A stretch of DNA of 64,000 bases from Sphingomonas sp. ERG5 (GCF_000803065.1 NZ_JSXI01000018.1:293961-357960), one strand, 5' to 3'; positions 48,281 through 58,626 are shown, counted from the first letter of the stretch. Translations and numbers: made by a program. The notes: generated by a model from the letters alone, not told the origin.

Positions 48281-49392
48281 TGATGAAAGCGCCCGCCATG
48301 CTTCGCCTGCTCATCGCTGTGCTCGCCACCCTGTTGGTTACGGCGCCGGCAAACGCCGACCGGATCAAGGATCTGGGCGGCTTTCAGGGTATCCGTTCGA
48401 ACCAGCTGACGGGTTATGGCGTGGTGGTCGGCCTGCCCGGCACGGGCGATGATAATCTCGAATATACCGTGCAGTCGCTCAAGGCGGTTGCGTCGCGCTT
48501 CGGCCTGCAGCTGCCGCCGAACGCCAATCCGGGTATGAAGAACGCCGCGGTCGTGCTGATCACCGCCGATCTGCCGCCTTTCGCCAAGCCCGGCCAGCGG
48601 CTCGACATCACCGTCGCCTCGATCGGCAAGGCCAAGAGCTTGCGCGGCGGCAGCCTGATCCTGACGCCGATGCTTGGCGCCGACGGGCAGATCTATGCCA
48701 TGGCGCAGGGCAATCTCGCGGTTGGCGGGCTCGGCGCCGAGGGCAAGGACGGCTCGACCATCGTCGTCAACATTCCGTCGGCGGGCCGTATTCCGGAGGG
48801 TGCCACGGTCGAGCGCGCGGTCCAGACCGGTTTCGAGAACACGCCCAATCTGACCTTCAACCTGCAGCGTGCCGATTTCACCACGGCGCAGAATGTCGCT
48901 TCGGCGATCAACGGCAAGTTCGGCATGGGCACGGCCCAGGCCACCGATGCGGTTTCGGTGGCGGTTCGCGCACCAGTCGGCGGCGATGTTCGCGCGACGA
49001 TCATGAGCGAAATCGAGAATCTCGAAGTCGCTTCGGCCGAGCCGTCGGCCAAGGTGATCGTCAATGCGCGCACCGGCACCGTGGTGATCAATTCCGCGGT
49101 CCGCGTCGGCCGCGCCGCCGTCACGCATGGCAAGCTCACCGTGCGCATCGACGAGCAGGAGCGTGTGGTTCAGCCTGAGCCGTTCAGCCAGGGTCAGACC
49201 GCCAAGGAACAGAAGAGCGGCGTTGCGGTCGAAGAGGAGCGTCGTCCGATGTTCCTGATCGAACCCGGACCTAAGCTCGCTGATGTGGTCAAGGCGGTCA
49301 ACGCGATCGGTGCGTCGCCGGCTGATCTGGTCGCAATCCTCGAGGCGCTGAAGGAAGCGGGCGCACTCAAAGCCGAATTGATCGTCCTGTGA
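48280..49392 (+). CDS. flgI: Flagellar P-ring protein FlgI
   Basis: A 370-residue periplasmic ring protein with a signal peptide (LRLLIAVLATLLVTAPANA). DLGGFQGIRSNQLTGYGVVV, then GLPGTGDDNLEYTVQSLK and NARTGTVVINSAVRVGRAAV, are FlgI hallmarks. It starts at a TGATG junction with flgH and its stop overlaps the flgJ GTG. Confidence 0.95.
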   Translation: MMKAPAMLRLLIAVLATLLVTAPANADRIKDLGGFQGIRSNQLTGYGVVVGLPGTGDDNLEYTVQSLKAVASRFGLQLPPNANPGMKNAAVVLITADLPPFAKPGQRLDITVASIGKAKSLRGGSLILTPMLGADGQIYAMAQGNLAVGGLGAEGKDGSTIVVNIPSAGRIPEGATVERAVQTGFENTPNLTFNLQRADFTTAQNVASAINGKFGMGTAQATDAVSVAVRAPVGGDVRATIMSEIENLEVASAEPSAKVIVNARTGTVVINSAVRVGRAAVTHGKLTVRIDEQERVVQPEPFSQGQTAKEQKSGVAVEEERRPMFLIEPGPKLADVVKAVNAIGASPADLVAILEALKEAGALKAELIVL

Positions 49393-49757
49393 GCGCGTCC
49401 ACCAACCTTGGCGGCGTCGCGACGCCCGCGGTTCCGACCAGCGGCATCGGTCTCGATACGAGCCGGCTGTCGTCGCGCGCCAACCTCGAAAAGGCCGGCA
49501 AACAGTTCGAGGCGGTATTCACCGGCATGATGCTGAAATCGATGCGTCAGGGACATCTCGCGAGCGAATTGTTCGAGAGCAAGGGCATCGATACGTTCCG
49601 TGAGATGCAGGATCAGAAGCTCGCCCAGTCGATGGCCGATCATGCGCCCCTTGGCATCGGCAAGGCGATGGTCGATTTCCTCGCCAAGTCGCAGGCCGAT
49701 GCGGAAAAGACCGCGGCCGCCGAAAAGGCCGCCGCTCGCGGCGTGACGACACCATGA
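49389..49757 (+). CDS. flgJ: FlgJ-like rod-binding protein without muramidase domain
   Basis: A 122-residue protein holding only the FlgJ N-terminal domain (LEKAGKQFEAVFTGMMLKSM, then LFESKGIDTFREMQDQKLAQ). Enterobacterial FlgJ is about 310 residues with a C-terminal glucosaminidase. Here that job probably belongs to the separate transglycosylase at 39563. GTGA and ATGA overlaps join it to flgI and flgK. Confidence 0.88.
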   Translation: MSASTNLGGVATPAVPTSGIGLDTSRLSSRANLEKAGKQFEAVFTGMMLKSMRQGHLASELFESKGIDTFREMQDQKLAQSMADHAPLGIGKAMVDFLAKSQADAEKTAAAEKAAARGVTTP

Positions 49758-51100
49758 GCGACTTGCTCGGCATCGGCGCCAGTGGGGTACGTGCGTATCA
49801 GACCGCACTGACTACCGTGTCCGAAAACATCGCCAACGCCGCGACGCCCGGATACACGCGCCGCAGCACCGCGCTCAGCGAAATCACCGTGGCCGGCGGC
49901 AGCATCACCACGCGGGGCATTAATAATGGCAGCGGCGTGCTGGCGACGGGTGTCAACCGCGTCACCGACATGTTCCGCGCCGCCGATGTCCGCTCGGCCA
50001 GCGCCGATCTGTCACGCACCGAAACCGGCATCACCTGGCTCGACCGGATCGAGGGGGCGCTGACCGGCAACCAGCTTGGCGATCGGCTGACCAGCTTCTT
50101 CAATTCGGCCAAGGCGGTCGCCGCCGATCCGTCGGCGACCACGCCGCGCACTGCAATGCTCGAATCCGCGACGTCGGTTGCCAACGCCTTTGCCGGCACG
50201 GGCAAGGCGCTCGCTTCGATCACTGCCGATCTCGATACGACCGCCGAGAACGCGGTCCAGACGCTCGATCAGCTCGGCGCGGCACTCGCCAAGGTCAATG
50301 ACGGCCTTGGCCGCGCTACGCCCGGCACGACGGGTGCGGCGCAGCTTGCCGACCAGCGCGATCAATTGCTCGAACAGATGAGCGCAATCAGCGATGTTTC
50401 CGTCGCGCTCGATACCGCAGGCCGCGCCACCGTGCGCCTGGGTGGTTCGGCCGGGCCGGTGTTCGTTGGCGGCAACCAGGCCGGCCATGTCAGCTATACC
50501 CGCAACGATGACGGAACGGTGGCCTTTTCGCTGCAGCGCGACGGCACTAACGTCGCCATTGCGCCGCAGGGCGGCGTGCTGGCCGGTGTCGCCGATGGCG
50601 CGCAGCGCATCGCCGCGGCGCGCGACCAGGTCAATTCGATTGCCAGCCAGTTCGTCGCCGGGGTCAATGGCGTGCAAGCACAGGGCCGCGATCTCGACGG
50701 CAATGTCGGTACGGCGATGTTCGCGGTCGGCACCAAACCGACCGAAATCACTGTCTCGCTGACGGATCCGCGCGGCGTTGCCGCCGCTTCGGTCGGTGGC
50801 GGCCCGCGCAACAATGCCAATCTTGCCAATCTCGACGCGCTGCGCAGCGCGGGCGGCTTCGAGGCGAAAACCTCCGGGCTGGTCGCAAGCAATGCCGCGA
50901 CGCTCGCCGGACGCCGCACCGTGGCCGAAGCGCAATCGTCGATCCGCGACGGCACGATTGCCGCGCGCGATGCGGTGTCGGGAGTCAATCTCGACAATGA
51001 AGCGGTCGATCTGCTGCGCTTCCAGCAAGCCTATCAGGCCTCGTCGCGCGTCATCCAGGTTGCACGCGAGACGCTGCAATCGATCCTCAACATCCAGTGA
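49754..51100 (+). CDS. flgK: Flagellar hook-filament junction protein FlgK
   Basis: A 448-residue protein. The start has LGIGASGVRAYQTALTTVSE and NIANAATPGYTRRSTALSEI; the end has GVNLDNEAVDLLRFQQAYQA and SSRVIQVARETLQSILNIQ. These are the HAP1 signatures. It is shorter than the enterobacterial protein (about 550), lacking part of the variable centre. Confidence 0.93.
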   Translation: MSDLLGIGASGVRAYQTALTTVSENIANAATPGYTRRSTALSEITVAGGSITTRGINNGSGVLATGVNRVTDMFRAADVRSASADLSRTETGITWLDRIEGALTGNQLGDRLTSFFNSAKAVAADPSATTPRTAMLESATSVANAFAGTGKALASITADLDTTAENAVQTLDQLGAALAKVNDGLGRATPGTTGAAQLADQRDQLLEQMSAISDVSVALDTAGRATVRLGGSAGPVFVGGNQAGHVSYTRNDDGTVAFSLQRDGTNVAIAPQGGVLAGVADGAQRIAAARDQVNSIASQFVAGVNGVQAQGRDLDGNVGTAMFAVGTKPTEITVSLTDPRGVAAASVGGGPRNNANLANLDALRSAGGFEAKTSGLVASNAATLAGRRTVAEAQSSIRDGTIAARDAVSGVNLDNEAVDLLRFQQAYQASSRVIQVARETLQSILNIQ

Positions 51101-51116
51101 TCCCAAGGTAAGCGCC

Positions 51117-52028
51117 ATGCAGATCAGCACCAGCCAGCTTTATGACCGCTCGACCAGCCTGATGGCGAAGCTGTCGCAAAAGGCCGACAAGCTGCAGACG
51201 CAGATTTCGACCGAGACCAAGATTCTCGCGCCGTCCGACAATGCGGTCGGCTATCGCCAACTCACCACGCTCAAGACCGACAAGGCGGATGACAAGGCTT
51301 ATGCCGCGAATATCAGCCTTGCGCAGGGCCTGCTCGACCAGTCCGACACCACGCTTGGCTCGGTCGAGACGCAATTGCAGCGCGCGCAGGAGCTTGCGAT
51401 CCAGGCCGGCAGCGGCACCTTGTCCAATGAGAATCGCAAGGTGCTGGCGGGGCAGGTGCGGGCGCTGATCTCCGATATGGTCGGGCTCGCCAATACCAAG
51501 GATGTGCGCGGCCAGCCGCTGTTCGGCGCCGCGACCGGTGACAGCGCGGTTTCGGTCGCGGGTGACGGCACGGTCAGCTTTGTCGGTACCGGCGAACCCT
51601 CGGCCATCCCGATCGGCGACGGCAACGACGTCCGTGCGACCGACAGTGCCGCGCGTATCTTCGGCGGCATTCCGACCAGCGGCGGCGGCACGACCGACAT
51701 TTTCGCCATGCTCGGCAGCTTCGCCGATTCGCTCGAAGCGGGCAGCAACCCGACTGCGACGGCGGCTGCGACCGAAGGGCTGAAAACTGCTCTGGCGCAA
51801 GTCACCCAGGCGCGTGGATCGGTCGGCGCGCGCGGCGCGCGGATGGATCTCGAGGCGCAAAGGCTGAAGGACGTCGGCACGACGCGCGAAATCACGCGCT
51901 CGGCGATCGAGGATACCGACGTCCCCACGACGATCATGGAGCTGCAAAAGACCATGACCATCCTTTCCGCGACTCAGGCGAGCTTCACCAAGCTGAGCTC
52001 GCTGTCGCTGTTCAATTATCTTTCCTGA
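51117..52028 (+). CDS. flgL: Flagellar hook-filament junction protein FlgL
   Basis: A 303-residue flagellin-like protein. It has MQISTSQLYDRSTSLMAKLS, then TKILAPSDNAVGYRQLTTLK, at the N-terminus and IEDTDVPTTIMELQKTMTIL with TKLSSLSLFNYLS at the end. It forms the second junction zone (HAP3). ATG 51117 follows flgK by 16 bases with CAAGG upstream. Last gene of the flgB operon. Confidence 0.9.
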   Translation: MQISTSQLYDRSTSLMAKLSQKADKLQTQISTETKILAPSDNAVGYRQLTTLKTDKADDKAYAANISLAQGLLDQSDTTLGSVETQLQRAQELAIQAGSGTLSNENRKVLAGQVRALISDMVGLANTKDVRGQPLFGAATGDSAVSVAGDGTVSFVGTGEPSAIPIGDGNDVRATDSAARIFGGIPTSGGGTTDIFAMLGSFADSLEAGSNPTATAAATEGLKTALAQVTQARGSVGARGARMDLEAQRLKDVGTTREITRSAIEDTDVPTTIMELQKTMTILSATQASFTKLSSLSLFNYLS

Positions 52029-52178
52029 TCGGGAGGCCGGGTGAGGGAACGTTCCGGCGCCGTCCTCGAAAAACAAATGTCCTGGTTAACGGATTGGCTA
52101 CGAAGTCCGGTTAACCATCATCGCGAAGGCCCGTTCCGCGGGCCGTTCTGAGCCGGTCCAGGGGGAAGTTTCGCACAT
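52029..52178. other. Intergenic region between flgL and motA
   Basis: It contains two GGTTAAC repeats (52084-52090 and 52109-52115, 25 bp apart) and a GGCCCG...CGGGCC hairpin near 52128-52144. No sigma-54 match was found, so motAB may use a FliA-type or housekeeping promoter that I could not assign. Confidence 0.4.
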
Positions 52179-53042
52179 ATGTTTCCGGTAATCGGCCTCG
52201 TCGTCCTTCTGGTGATGATCTTCGGCGGCTTCGCGATCACCGGCGGAGCCCTCGGCCCGGTCATGGAGGCGATTCCACACGAAATGCTGATCATCGGCGG
52301 CGCCGCGATCGGCGCGCTGATCATCGGCAATTCGACCAAGGAACTGAAGGCGCTCGGCGGCAGCTTCGCCAAGATCTTCAAGGGCCCGAAATACAAGAAG
52401 CAGGATTATCTCGACACCATCTTCCTGGTGTCGAAACTGATGAAGATGCTGCGCACGGAAGGGCCGATCGCGCTCGAACCGCATGTCGAGGATCCGAAAT
52501 CATCGGCGATCTTCGCCGAATATCCCCGCCTGCTTGCCGATCATACCCTAGTCAATTTGATCGCCGACACGCTGCGGCTGGTCGTGGTGTCGTCGGGCAC
52601 GCTCGACGTGCATGCGGTCGAGGAGGTCATGGATAACATGATCAAGACGCACCATCACGAAGTGCAGGGGCCGCAGGGCACGCTGGCCAGCCTGGCCGAC
52701 GCGCTGCCAGCGCTCGGCATCGTCGCGGCGGTGCTCGGCGTCGTGAAGACGATGGGCTCGATCGACAAGCCGCCGGCAATTCTCGGGGCGATGATCGGCT
52801 CGGCCCTTGTCGGTACCTTCATGGGCGTGCTGCTTGCCTATGGTATCGTCTCGCCGCTCGCCAACCGGTTGCAGCAAGTGATCGACGCCGATGGTGCAAT
52901 CTATCATGTCGTCAAACAGATCATCATCGCGTCGCTCCACGGGCATCCGCAACCGCTGGTGATCGAAGCCGCGCGCTCGGGCATCGCGCACAGCAATCAG
53001 CCCGGCTTTGCCGAAGTGTTCGACGGCCTGAGGGGTAGGTAG
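52179..53042 (+). CDS. motA: Flagellar motor stator protein MotA
   Basis: A 287-residue inner-membrane protein with four spans (VIGLVVLLVMIFGGFAITGG, the second span near 30-50, ALGIVAAVLGVVKTMGSID and MIGSALVGTFMGVLLAYGIV). The cytoplasmic loop between spans 2 and 3 carries the charged residues that touch FliG. With MotB it forms the proton-driven stator. CAGGGGGAA upstream of ATG 52179. Confidence 0.93.
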   Translation: MFPVIGLVVLLVMIFGGFAITGGALGPVMEAIPHEMLIIGGAAIGALIIGNSTKELKALGGSFAKIFKGPKYKKQDYLDTIFLVSKLMKMLRTEGPIALEPHVEDPKSSAIFAEYPRLLADHTLVNLIADTLRLVVVSSGTLDVHAVEEVMDNMIKTHHHEVQGPQGTLASLADALPALGIVAAVLGVVKTMGSIDKPPAILGAMIGSALVGTFMGVLLAYGIVSPLANRLQQVIDADGAIYHVVKQIIIASLHGHPQPLVIEAARSGIAHSNQPGFAEVFDGLRGR

Positions 53043-53043
53043 G

Positions 53044-53949
53044 ATGGCCGCGCGCGCGCCGCATGGGTCCAATCAGCCGCCCAAGATCATCTACAAGAAA
53101 ATCTATATCGAGGGTCATGGCGGTCATCATGGCGGTGCCTGGAAGGTCGCCTATGCAGATTTCGTGACCGCGATGATGGCGTTCTTCCTGCTCATGTGGC
53201 TGCTCGGCGCGACCAATGAGAAGCAGCGCAAGGCGCTGGCCGATTATTTCTCGCCGACCCTCATCCAGATGAAGCAGAACAGCGCCGGCTCGAACGGCAT
53301 GTTCGGCGGCTCGTCGATCACCGACAAGGACAATTACCCGCACAAGGCGCAGCAGACGGGAACGCGGTCGATGACCGTGCCGGTCGAGGCGACGGGTGGG
53401 CTGCAGGTCGGTACCGGCGAGAAGGGCTCGATGAAGAACAAGATGGCCCTCGGCATGGAGGATCAGAAGAATTTTGAGAAAATGCGCCGTCGCGTGACGA
53501 TGGCCATGGCGTCCAACCCGAAGCTCGCCAAGCTCGGCAAGCATGTCCGCTTCATGCGCACCCAGGACGGGATGCGTATCGACCTGCTCGACGATGCCGA
53601 TTATTCGATGTTCTCGCTCGGCACGACCGCGCTCGAACCCGAAGCGTCGAAGCTGATCGGCCTGATCGCCGAATCGATCGGGGCGATGGAAAATCCGATC
53701 ATGATCCGCGGCCATACCGACGGCCTTGGTTATGGCGATCCGCTGGAAATGAACAACTGGATGCTGTCGTCAAGCCGTGCCGAAGCGACGCGCCGCCGGC
53801 TTGCCGTGGGCGGCATTCCCGAACAGCGCTTCAACCGCATCGAAGGCGTGGCCGACCGCGAACCGATGATCGTCGCCAACAAGATGGACCCGCGCAACCG
53901 CCGCGTGGCGATCACCTTGCTGTATCGCGCGGGCAGCTTCGGGCAATAG
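53044..53949 (+). CDS. motB: Flagellar motor stator protein MotB
   Basis: A 301-residue protein. The single span YADFVTAMMAFFLLMWLLGA carries Asp39, the proton-binding residue. A His/Gly-rich stretch (EGHGGHHGG) precedes it. The C-terminal OmpA-like domain (IMIRGHTDGLGYGD, then SSSRAEATRRRLAVGGIPEQ) anchors the stator to peptidoglycan. It starts one base after motA. Confidence 0.93.
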   Translation: MAARAPHGSNQPPKIIYKKIYIEGHGGHHGGAWKVAYADFVTAMMAFFLLMWLLGATNEKQRKALADYFSPTLIQMKQNSAGSNGMFGGSSITDKDNYPHKAQQTGTRSMTVPVEATGGLQVGTGEKGSMKNKMALGMEDQKNFEKMRRRVTMAMASNPKLAKLGKHVRFMRTQDGMRIDLLDDADYSMFSLGTTALEPEASKLIGLIAESIGAMENPIMIRGHTDGLGYGDPLEMNNWMLSSSRAEATRRRLAVGGIPEQRFNRIEGVADREPMIVANKMDPRNRRVAITLLYRAGSFGQ

Positions 53950-53979
53950 GATTCCCGATAAATGCCCGAAGCCCTCGCC

Positions 53980-54056
53980 CCGTTCGTTTCGAGCGAAGTC
54001 GGGAAACCATGCGCAGCGCCTATGGCCTGTTTCTCGACTTCGCTCGAAACGAACGG
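53980..54056. repeat. 22-bp perfect inverted repeat, sphingomonad intergenic repeat type
   Basis: 53980-54001 and 54035-54056 are exact reverse complements (left arm begins CCGTTCGTTTCGAGCGAAG), separated by 33 bases. Sequences with GTTTCGAGCG and AAGTCGAGAAAC are, from memory, scattered between genes in sphingomonads. Between motB and the convergent DUF695 gene it may also act as a terminator. Confidence 0.6.
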
Positions 54057-54223
54057 CGGGATTAGCTGGTCCCTGACCTGCTGGTTTTCGGTAAGACGGT
54101 ATCACCCTCCGCTGCCATTCCAACGGTGAGTTGCATCGCCGGAACCTTGGGCTGCTCCCACCCGACGACAGTGTATTCTGTGGGGGAGTGGGCTGATGCC
54201 GATCAGCTCAGCTGAAAACGACT

Positions 54224-54646
54224 CTAGCCGGGTTGCAACTCGCGCAGGCCCTGCCATTCCGGATCGGGAATGCCTTCGAGTTCGATCGGATAGATCGGGT
54301 GGTTTTCCAGCGCAGCGCTGAACCGTGCGACGAAATTATCGCCATCGTCGGTATAGAAACGCCATTGCTTGGCGCCGTTGCCGGTGATCGCGGCGACTTC
54401 GGTTGCCCAATCCTGCTGGTCGATCGAAGCGAAGATCGTCTCCTCGAACGTCTCGATCGTATCGAGCGCCGCAGGGTCGGGCATGCCGGTCAGCGTCTCA
54501 CCATAAGTCCAGGTAACACGAATCAGCAGCGGCCGTTCGGCGCGCTCGTCCGCTTCGGGCAAAGCGGACAGGACCCGGATGATGGTGCGGTTGCCGTCGA
54601 CCATGCCGGTGGCGATCGACCAGTCGTCTGCGTTGCGCGTCGGCAT
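54224..54646 (-). CDS. DUF695-family protein
   Basis: A 140-residue cytosolic-type protein. DDWSIATGMVDGNRTIIRVL, LIRVTWTYGETLTGMPDP, then VAAITGNGAKQWRFYTDDGD follow the DUF695 pattern. Function unknown. It overlaps the hemA stop by one base (TGATG) and ends the leftward hemA transcript. Confidence 0.7.
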   Translation of the reverse strand: MPTRNADDWSIATGMVDGNRTIIRVLSALPEADERAERPLLIRVTWTYGETLTGMPDPAALDTIETFEETIFASIDQQDWATEVAAITGNGAKQWRFYTDDGDNFVARFSAALENHPIYPIELEGIPDPEWQGLRELQPG

Positions 54647-55890
54647 CAGGCGGCCCAGCGCAACTCCAGCCGGCTCCAGATCTCGACCAGGGCCTGCGTC
54701 AGCTCGCGCATCATCGCTTCGTCATGCGCCGGGCCGGGAGTGAAGCGCAGCCGCTCGGTGCCGCGCGGCACGGTCGGATAATTGATCGGCTGAACATAGA
54801 CGCCATATTCGGCGAGCAATATGTCGCTGATCTTCTTGGCCTTGACCGGGTCGCCGACCATCAGCGGCACGATGTGGGTGGTCGAATTCATCACCGGCAG
54901 GCCGGCTTCGGCGAACATCGCCTTGAGCTCGGTCGCGGCCGCCTGCTGACCGTCGCGCTCGACGCTCGATGCCTTCAGGTGGCGGACGCTGGCCAGCGCG
55001 CCGGACACGAGCACGGGCGACAGCGATGTGGTGAAGATGAAGCCAGGCGCATAGCTGCGGATCACGTCGATGATCGTCTGGTCGGCGGTGATATAGCCGC
55101 CCATTACCCCGAACGCCTTGCCCAGCGTGCCTTCGATGATGGTCAGCCGGTCGGCGACGCCGTCGCGTTCCGAAATGCCGCCGCCGCGCGCGCCGTACAT
55201 GCCGACCGCATGGACTTCGTCGAGATAGGTCAGCGCGCTGTACCTGTCAGCCAGATCGCAGATCGCGGCGATCGGGGCGACATCGCCTTCCATCGAATAA
55301 ACACTCTCGAACGCGATCAGCTTCGGCGCGGCCGGATCGACCGCGGCGAGCAATTCCTCGAGATGCTCCAGGTCGTTGTGGCGGAAGACATGCTTCTCAC
55401 AGCCCGAATTGCGGATCCCGGCAATCATCGAGGCATGGTTCATCTCGTCGGAGAAGATGATGCAGCCGGGCAGGATCTTGGCCAATGTGGCGAGCGTCGC
55501 TTCGTTCGAGACATAGCCGCTGGTGAACAGCAGCGCGCCTTCCTTGCCGTGCAGGTCGGCGAGCTCGGCCTCCAGGTCGACATGATAATGCGTGTTGCCG
55601 CCGATGTTGCGGGTGCCGCCCGAGCCGGCGCCGACATCGTGCAGCGCCTCTTCCATCGCCGCGATCACCGCCGGATGCTGGCCCATGGCGAGATAGTCGT
55701 TGGAGCACCACACGGTGATCGGCTTCGGTCCGTTATGGCCGGCAAAACACCGCGCGTTGGGATAGGCGCCCTTGTTGCGCAGGATGTCGATGAAGACGCG
55801 ATAGCGCCCTTCGACATGCAGGCGATCAATCGCCTGAGTGAAGATGCGCGAGTAGTCGACTCCCCGCAGCGACGTTCCGTCCGCTTCCAT
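54646..55890 (-). CDS. hemA: 5-aminolevulinate synthase HemA (ALAS)
   Basis: A 414-residue PLP enzyme joining glycine and succinyl-CoA to 5-aminolevulinate, the C4 entry to haem typical of alphaproteobacteria. [20 protein letters not shown] and [12 protein letters not shown] open it, [20 protein letters not shown] binds substrate, [13 protein letters not shown] contacts PLP, and [14 protein letters not shown] carries the Schiff-base Lys. ATG 55890 was chosen to match family starts; ATG 55962 is possible. A 122-bp gap separates it from the upstream membrane protein. Confidence 0.95.
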   Translation of the reverse strand: MEADGTSLRGVDYSRIFTQAIDRLHVEGRYRVFIDILRNKGAYPNARCFAGHNGPKPITVWCSNDYLAMGQHPAVIAAMEEALHDVGAGSGGTRNIGGNTHYHVDLEAELADLHGKEGALLFTSGYVSNEATLATLAKILPGCIIFSDEMNHASMIAGIRNSGCEKHVFRHNDLEHLEELLAAVDPAAPKLIAFESVYSMEGDVAPIAAICDLADRYSALTYLDEVHAVGMYGARGGGISERDGVADRLTIIEGTLGKAFGVMGGYITADQTIIDVIRSYAPGFIFTTSLSPVLVSGALASVRHLKASSVERDGQQAAATELKAMFAEAGLPVMNSTTHIVPLMVGDPVKAKKISDILLAEYGVYVQPINYPTVPRGTERLRFTPGPAHDEAMMRELTQALVEIWSRLELRWAA

Positions 55891-56012
55891 CCCCGCGCCG
55901 TAGCGCGCGCCAGCGCGGATTTCCAGCGACTTTGCACGATCATGGTGATCGGATTGGACCATTTCAGTTCCACCCGGTTGCGAACCGGCCCTGGATTCGC
56001 CGGGCCGGCCGC

Positions 56013-57800
56013 TCATCGCGGATCGGGCATCATCTTCCATGGCCGGGTCTCGCGCATGTCCAGCCGGCACAGACCCCGGAGCTTGTGGTTCTGCGCATAG
56101 GTCGCGACACGCTGGTCATAGTCCGCTGCCAGCGGATAGGCGAACTGCCAGTCCGGCGGATTGAAGGTCGAAAACCCATTGATGGTCGGCAGTCTCCAAC
56201 GCTCGGCCAGGAACATCGCATCGACATTGTGCGGATAGAGGCTGTCGGTCGATTCGTTGCCGAAGAATCGCTCCGCCCTGCGCGTCGCCACGACATAAAA
56301 GACCCGGCATGCCGGCGGTGGTGCCGGGACCGCCCATAATGCCGTCCGATGCAGCGACCGGCTCAATTGCGCCACTGAAGCGCCGTTTAGCTGTTCCCCG
56401 ACGAGCAGCGCGAGCAGCGCGCCCGTCAGCATGGGCCGGGTGCGTATCAGCCGCTGGGCTTGCGTGCGATAAGCCGCGGCGACCAGCAGCAACGCCGGCA
56501 GGATCAGGAACAGCTGATAACGCAGCACGACTCTGATCCCGCTCGCCCCGGGAACGGCTTCATAGACCAGCCACCACAGCGAATGGCCGAAAAGCCTCAG
56601 CGTGAGCAGCCAGCTCATGATCAGCGCCAGTGCCAGCGCGCGAAGTTCGGGCGCAACCGGTTGCCCGGGGACCGCGCCGCGTCCGGCAAGAACCCGTCCA
56701 GCCGCGACGAGGATCAGGAAGAAGAGCAGTAGCGGGAAACCCGACACATGCTCGCCATCGATGATGTATGCTGGCCCACTCCGGTTGCTGAACAGGCTGT
56801 GGAACAGGCGGAAAATCCATCCCCACAGATAATTGTCGGCACCGACATTGATCAGGTCGATCGGGTTGGCCTGGTAAAAGGCATGATCCCAATAGCCATG
56901 GCCGCCGGTCTCGCGCTGTTTCGGCAGATAGGTGACGAAAAACGGGATCAGGAAGAGGCTGAAGGCAAGCAAGCCGGTCAGTGCGGTCAGGATATGGGGT
57001 CGTACGGCGCGCAGAAATGTGCGGGGCCTGAGCGGCAATGCCAGCACGACGTAGAACAGGACGTAGATGGCCGAGAAAAGGATGCCGAACCACGCCAGAT
57101 AATAGGCCGTCATGAGCCAGGCGGCGAGCAAGGCGGCCAGCCCGACCGCGGCGATGCGGCTGCGCATCCGCTGTCCCGCGCGTTCCGCCCGGACGATCGC
57201 GATCACCAATGTCATGGCGAGCGGCAGCAAGGCGATGATGTGAAGTTGCGCATGTCCCACTTGCGCCGCCAGCCCGCTGGCGATGGTGAACATCAGCGCG
57301 ACGAACAGCCCGCTCCGATGACCCCAGCCCAGGCTTCGCGACACCAGGTGATAGGCAGCGAAGAAGCCGATCGTCTTGAAGGTGAAGACATTCAGCGTGT
57401 CGGCCAGAAACGGATCCGCGAACAGGCGCCAGAAGGAATAGACCAGGCCGAACAGGAAATAGCCGTCATTATAGCCGAGGGTGCCGGTATAGGGATGGAA
57501 ATAGCCCGTCGTCGCCCAGTGGCTGTATCCGGTCAGCACATTGCGCCAATGTTCCAGGATGGCGATCTCGATCAGGCCGTCGCCGCGATCGCCGAAGCCA
57601 AGATCGAACCCGCTCAGCAACGGCACGCGAAAGAACAGCAGCATCGCCAGGGCATAGGTGGCAAAAAGCGTCGCGCGCTCGGGCAGGAAGGAGGGCTGCG
57701 GTGATGGCGGCCCGTGCACGGTATCGGTCAGTATCGCCTCCTCAGGATCGCGGCCCTGCGATCCGCCCTTTCGCTTTGCCAGCAAGGCGCCGGGATCCAT
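56013..57800 (-). CDS. Polytopic membrane protein, GT-C glycosyltransferase-like
   Basis: A 595-residue protein with about 10-12 membrane spans. The first outer loop has [20 protein letters not shown] with acidic residues where GT-C enzymes keep catalytic Asp/Glu. TSPQ-type motifs are absent. A soluble C-terminal part ([40 protein letters not shown]) resembles bacterial membrane proteins of the YfhO/GT-C kind. It may transfer sugar from a lipid carrier. It lies between murI and hemA on the same strand. Confidence 0.55.
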   Translation of the reverse strand: MDPGALLAKRKGGSQGRDPEEAILTDTVHGPPSPQPSFLPERATLFATYALAMLLFFRVPLLSGFDLGFGDRGDGLIEIAILEHWRNVLTGYSHWATTGYFHPYTGTLGYNDGYFLFGLVYSFWRLFADPFLADTLNVFTFKTIGFFAAYHLVSRSLGWGHRSGLFVALMFTIASGLAAQVGHAQLHIIALLPLAMTLVIAIVRAERAGQRMRSRIAAVGLAALLAAWLMTAYYLAWFGILFSAIYVLFYVVLALPLRPRTFLRAVRPHILTALTGLLAFSLFLIPFFVTYLPKQRETGGHGYWDHAFYQANPIDLINVGADNYLWGWIFRLFHSLFSNRSGPAYIIDGEHVSGFPLLLFFLILVAAGRVLAGRGAVPGQPVAPELRALALALIMSWLLTLRLFGHSLWWLVYEAVPGASGIRVVLRYQLFLILPALLLVAAAYRTQAQRLIRTRPMLTGALLALLVGEQLNGASVAQLSRSLHRTALWAVPAPPPACRVFYVVATRRAERFFGNESTDSLYPHNVDAMFLAERWRLPTINGFSTFNPPDWQFAYPLAADYDQRVATYAQNHKLRGLCRLDMRETRPWKMMPDPR

Positions 57801-57816
57801 CTGGTAACGCCAGGGG

Positions 57817-58626
57817 CTAAAACGGTTCCAGCCGGCTCAGCCCGTAATCCGCCAGCGCGGGCATCAGCGCGACGATGTCGGCGTCGGCGCGGGTGAATAT
57901 CGCGCGCCCTTCGCCCGGATCTTCAGGCCATTGCTGGCCCTGCGTCAGTGCCGCGATCCGCCGCGCAATGCCCGCGCCGCCGTCGACGAAATGAATCGTG
58001 CGCCCGCCGGCCTTCGCTGCGGCGGCGCTCAATTCCGCTTCGACGAGCGGGAAGTGCGTGCAGGCCAGCACCACCGTGTCGATACGCTCGCCACCCGGCT
58101 GGCCGAGCAGCCCATCGAGCACCGCGGCATAGCGCGCCGGATCGGTTGCCGCGCCGCGCAGCTTGGCTTCGGCCAGCATGACTAGTTCGGCCGAGCCGTG
58201 GCGCAACACCAGGCAATCGCCCGCGAAGCGCGCGGTGAGATCGTCGACATAGGGCTGACGCACCGTCGCGTCGGTGCCGAGCACGCCGATCGCGCGCGTC
58301 ACACTGATCGCGGCGGCCGGTTTGATCGCGGGCACGGTGCCGACGATCGGCAGGTCAAGTGCGGTGCGCACCGCCGCCAGCGCAATGGTCGACGCGGTGT
58401 TGCACGCGATGACGATCAGCCGTGGGTGGTAGCGTTCGGCGAGCCGGCCAAGCAGCGCGGGGACACGCGCGGCAATCTCTTCCTCGCTCTTGGTGCCATA
58501 GGGAAAGCCCGCCGAATCGGCGACATAGACGAACGGCGCCCGTGGCAGCAGCGCGCGGGTCGGGCCAAGCACCGACAAGCCCCCGACGCCGGAATCGAAG
58601 AACAGGATTGGTCGCATATCTGTCAT
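57817..58626 (-). CDS. murI: Glutamate racemase MurI
   Basis: A 269-residue cytosolic enzyme making D-glutamate for peptidoglycan. PILFFDSGVGGLSVL and FVYVADSAGFPYG open it; the two catalytic cysteines are Cys75 (VIACNTAST) and Cys189 (VLACTHFPLVEAE). Length and motifs are complete. It diverges from plsY, sharing a 115-bp promoter region. A 16-bp gap separates it from the membrane protein downstream. Confidence 0.93.
   Translation of the reverse strand: MTDMRPILFFDSGVGGLSVLGPTRALLPRAPFVYVADSAGFPYGTKSEEEIAARVPALLGRLAERYHPRLIVIACNTASTIALAAVRTALDLPIVGTVPAIKPAAAISVTRAIGVLGTDATVRQPYVDDLTARFAGDCLVLRHGSAELVMLAEAKLRGAATDPARYAAVLDGLLGQPGGERIDTVVLACTHFPLVEAELSAAAAKAGGRTIHFVDGGAGIARRIAALTQGQQWPEDPGEGRAIFTRADADIVALMPALADYGLSRLEPF

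Noticed and set aside
54724..56100. 458-codon plus-strand open frame opposite hemA
   Set aside because: hemA is unmistakable; the antisense product has no pattern.
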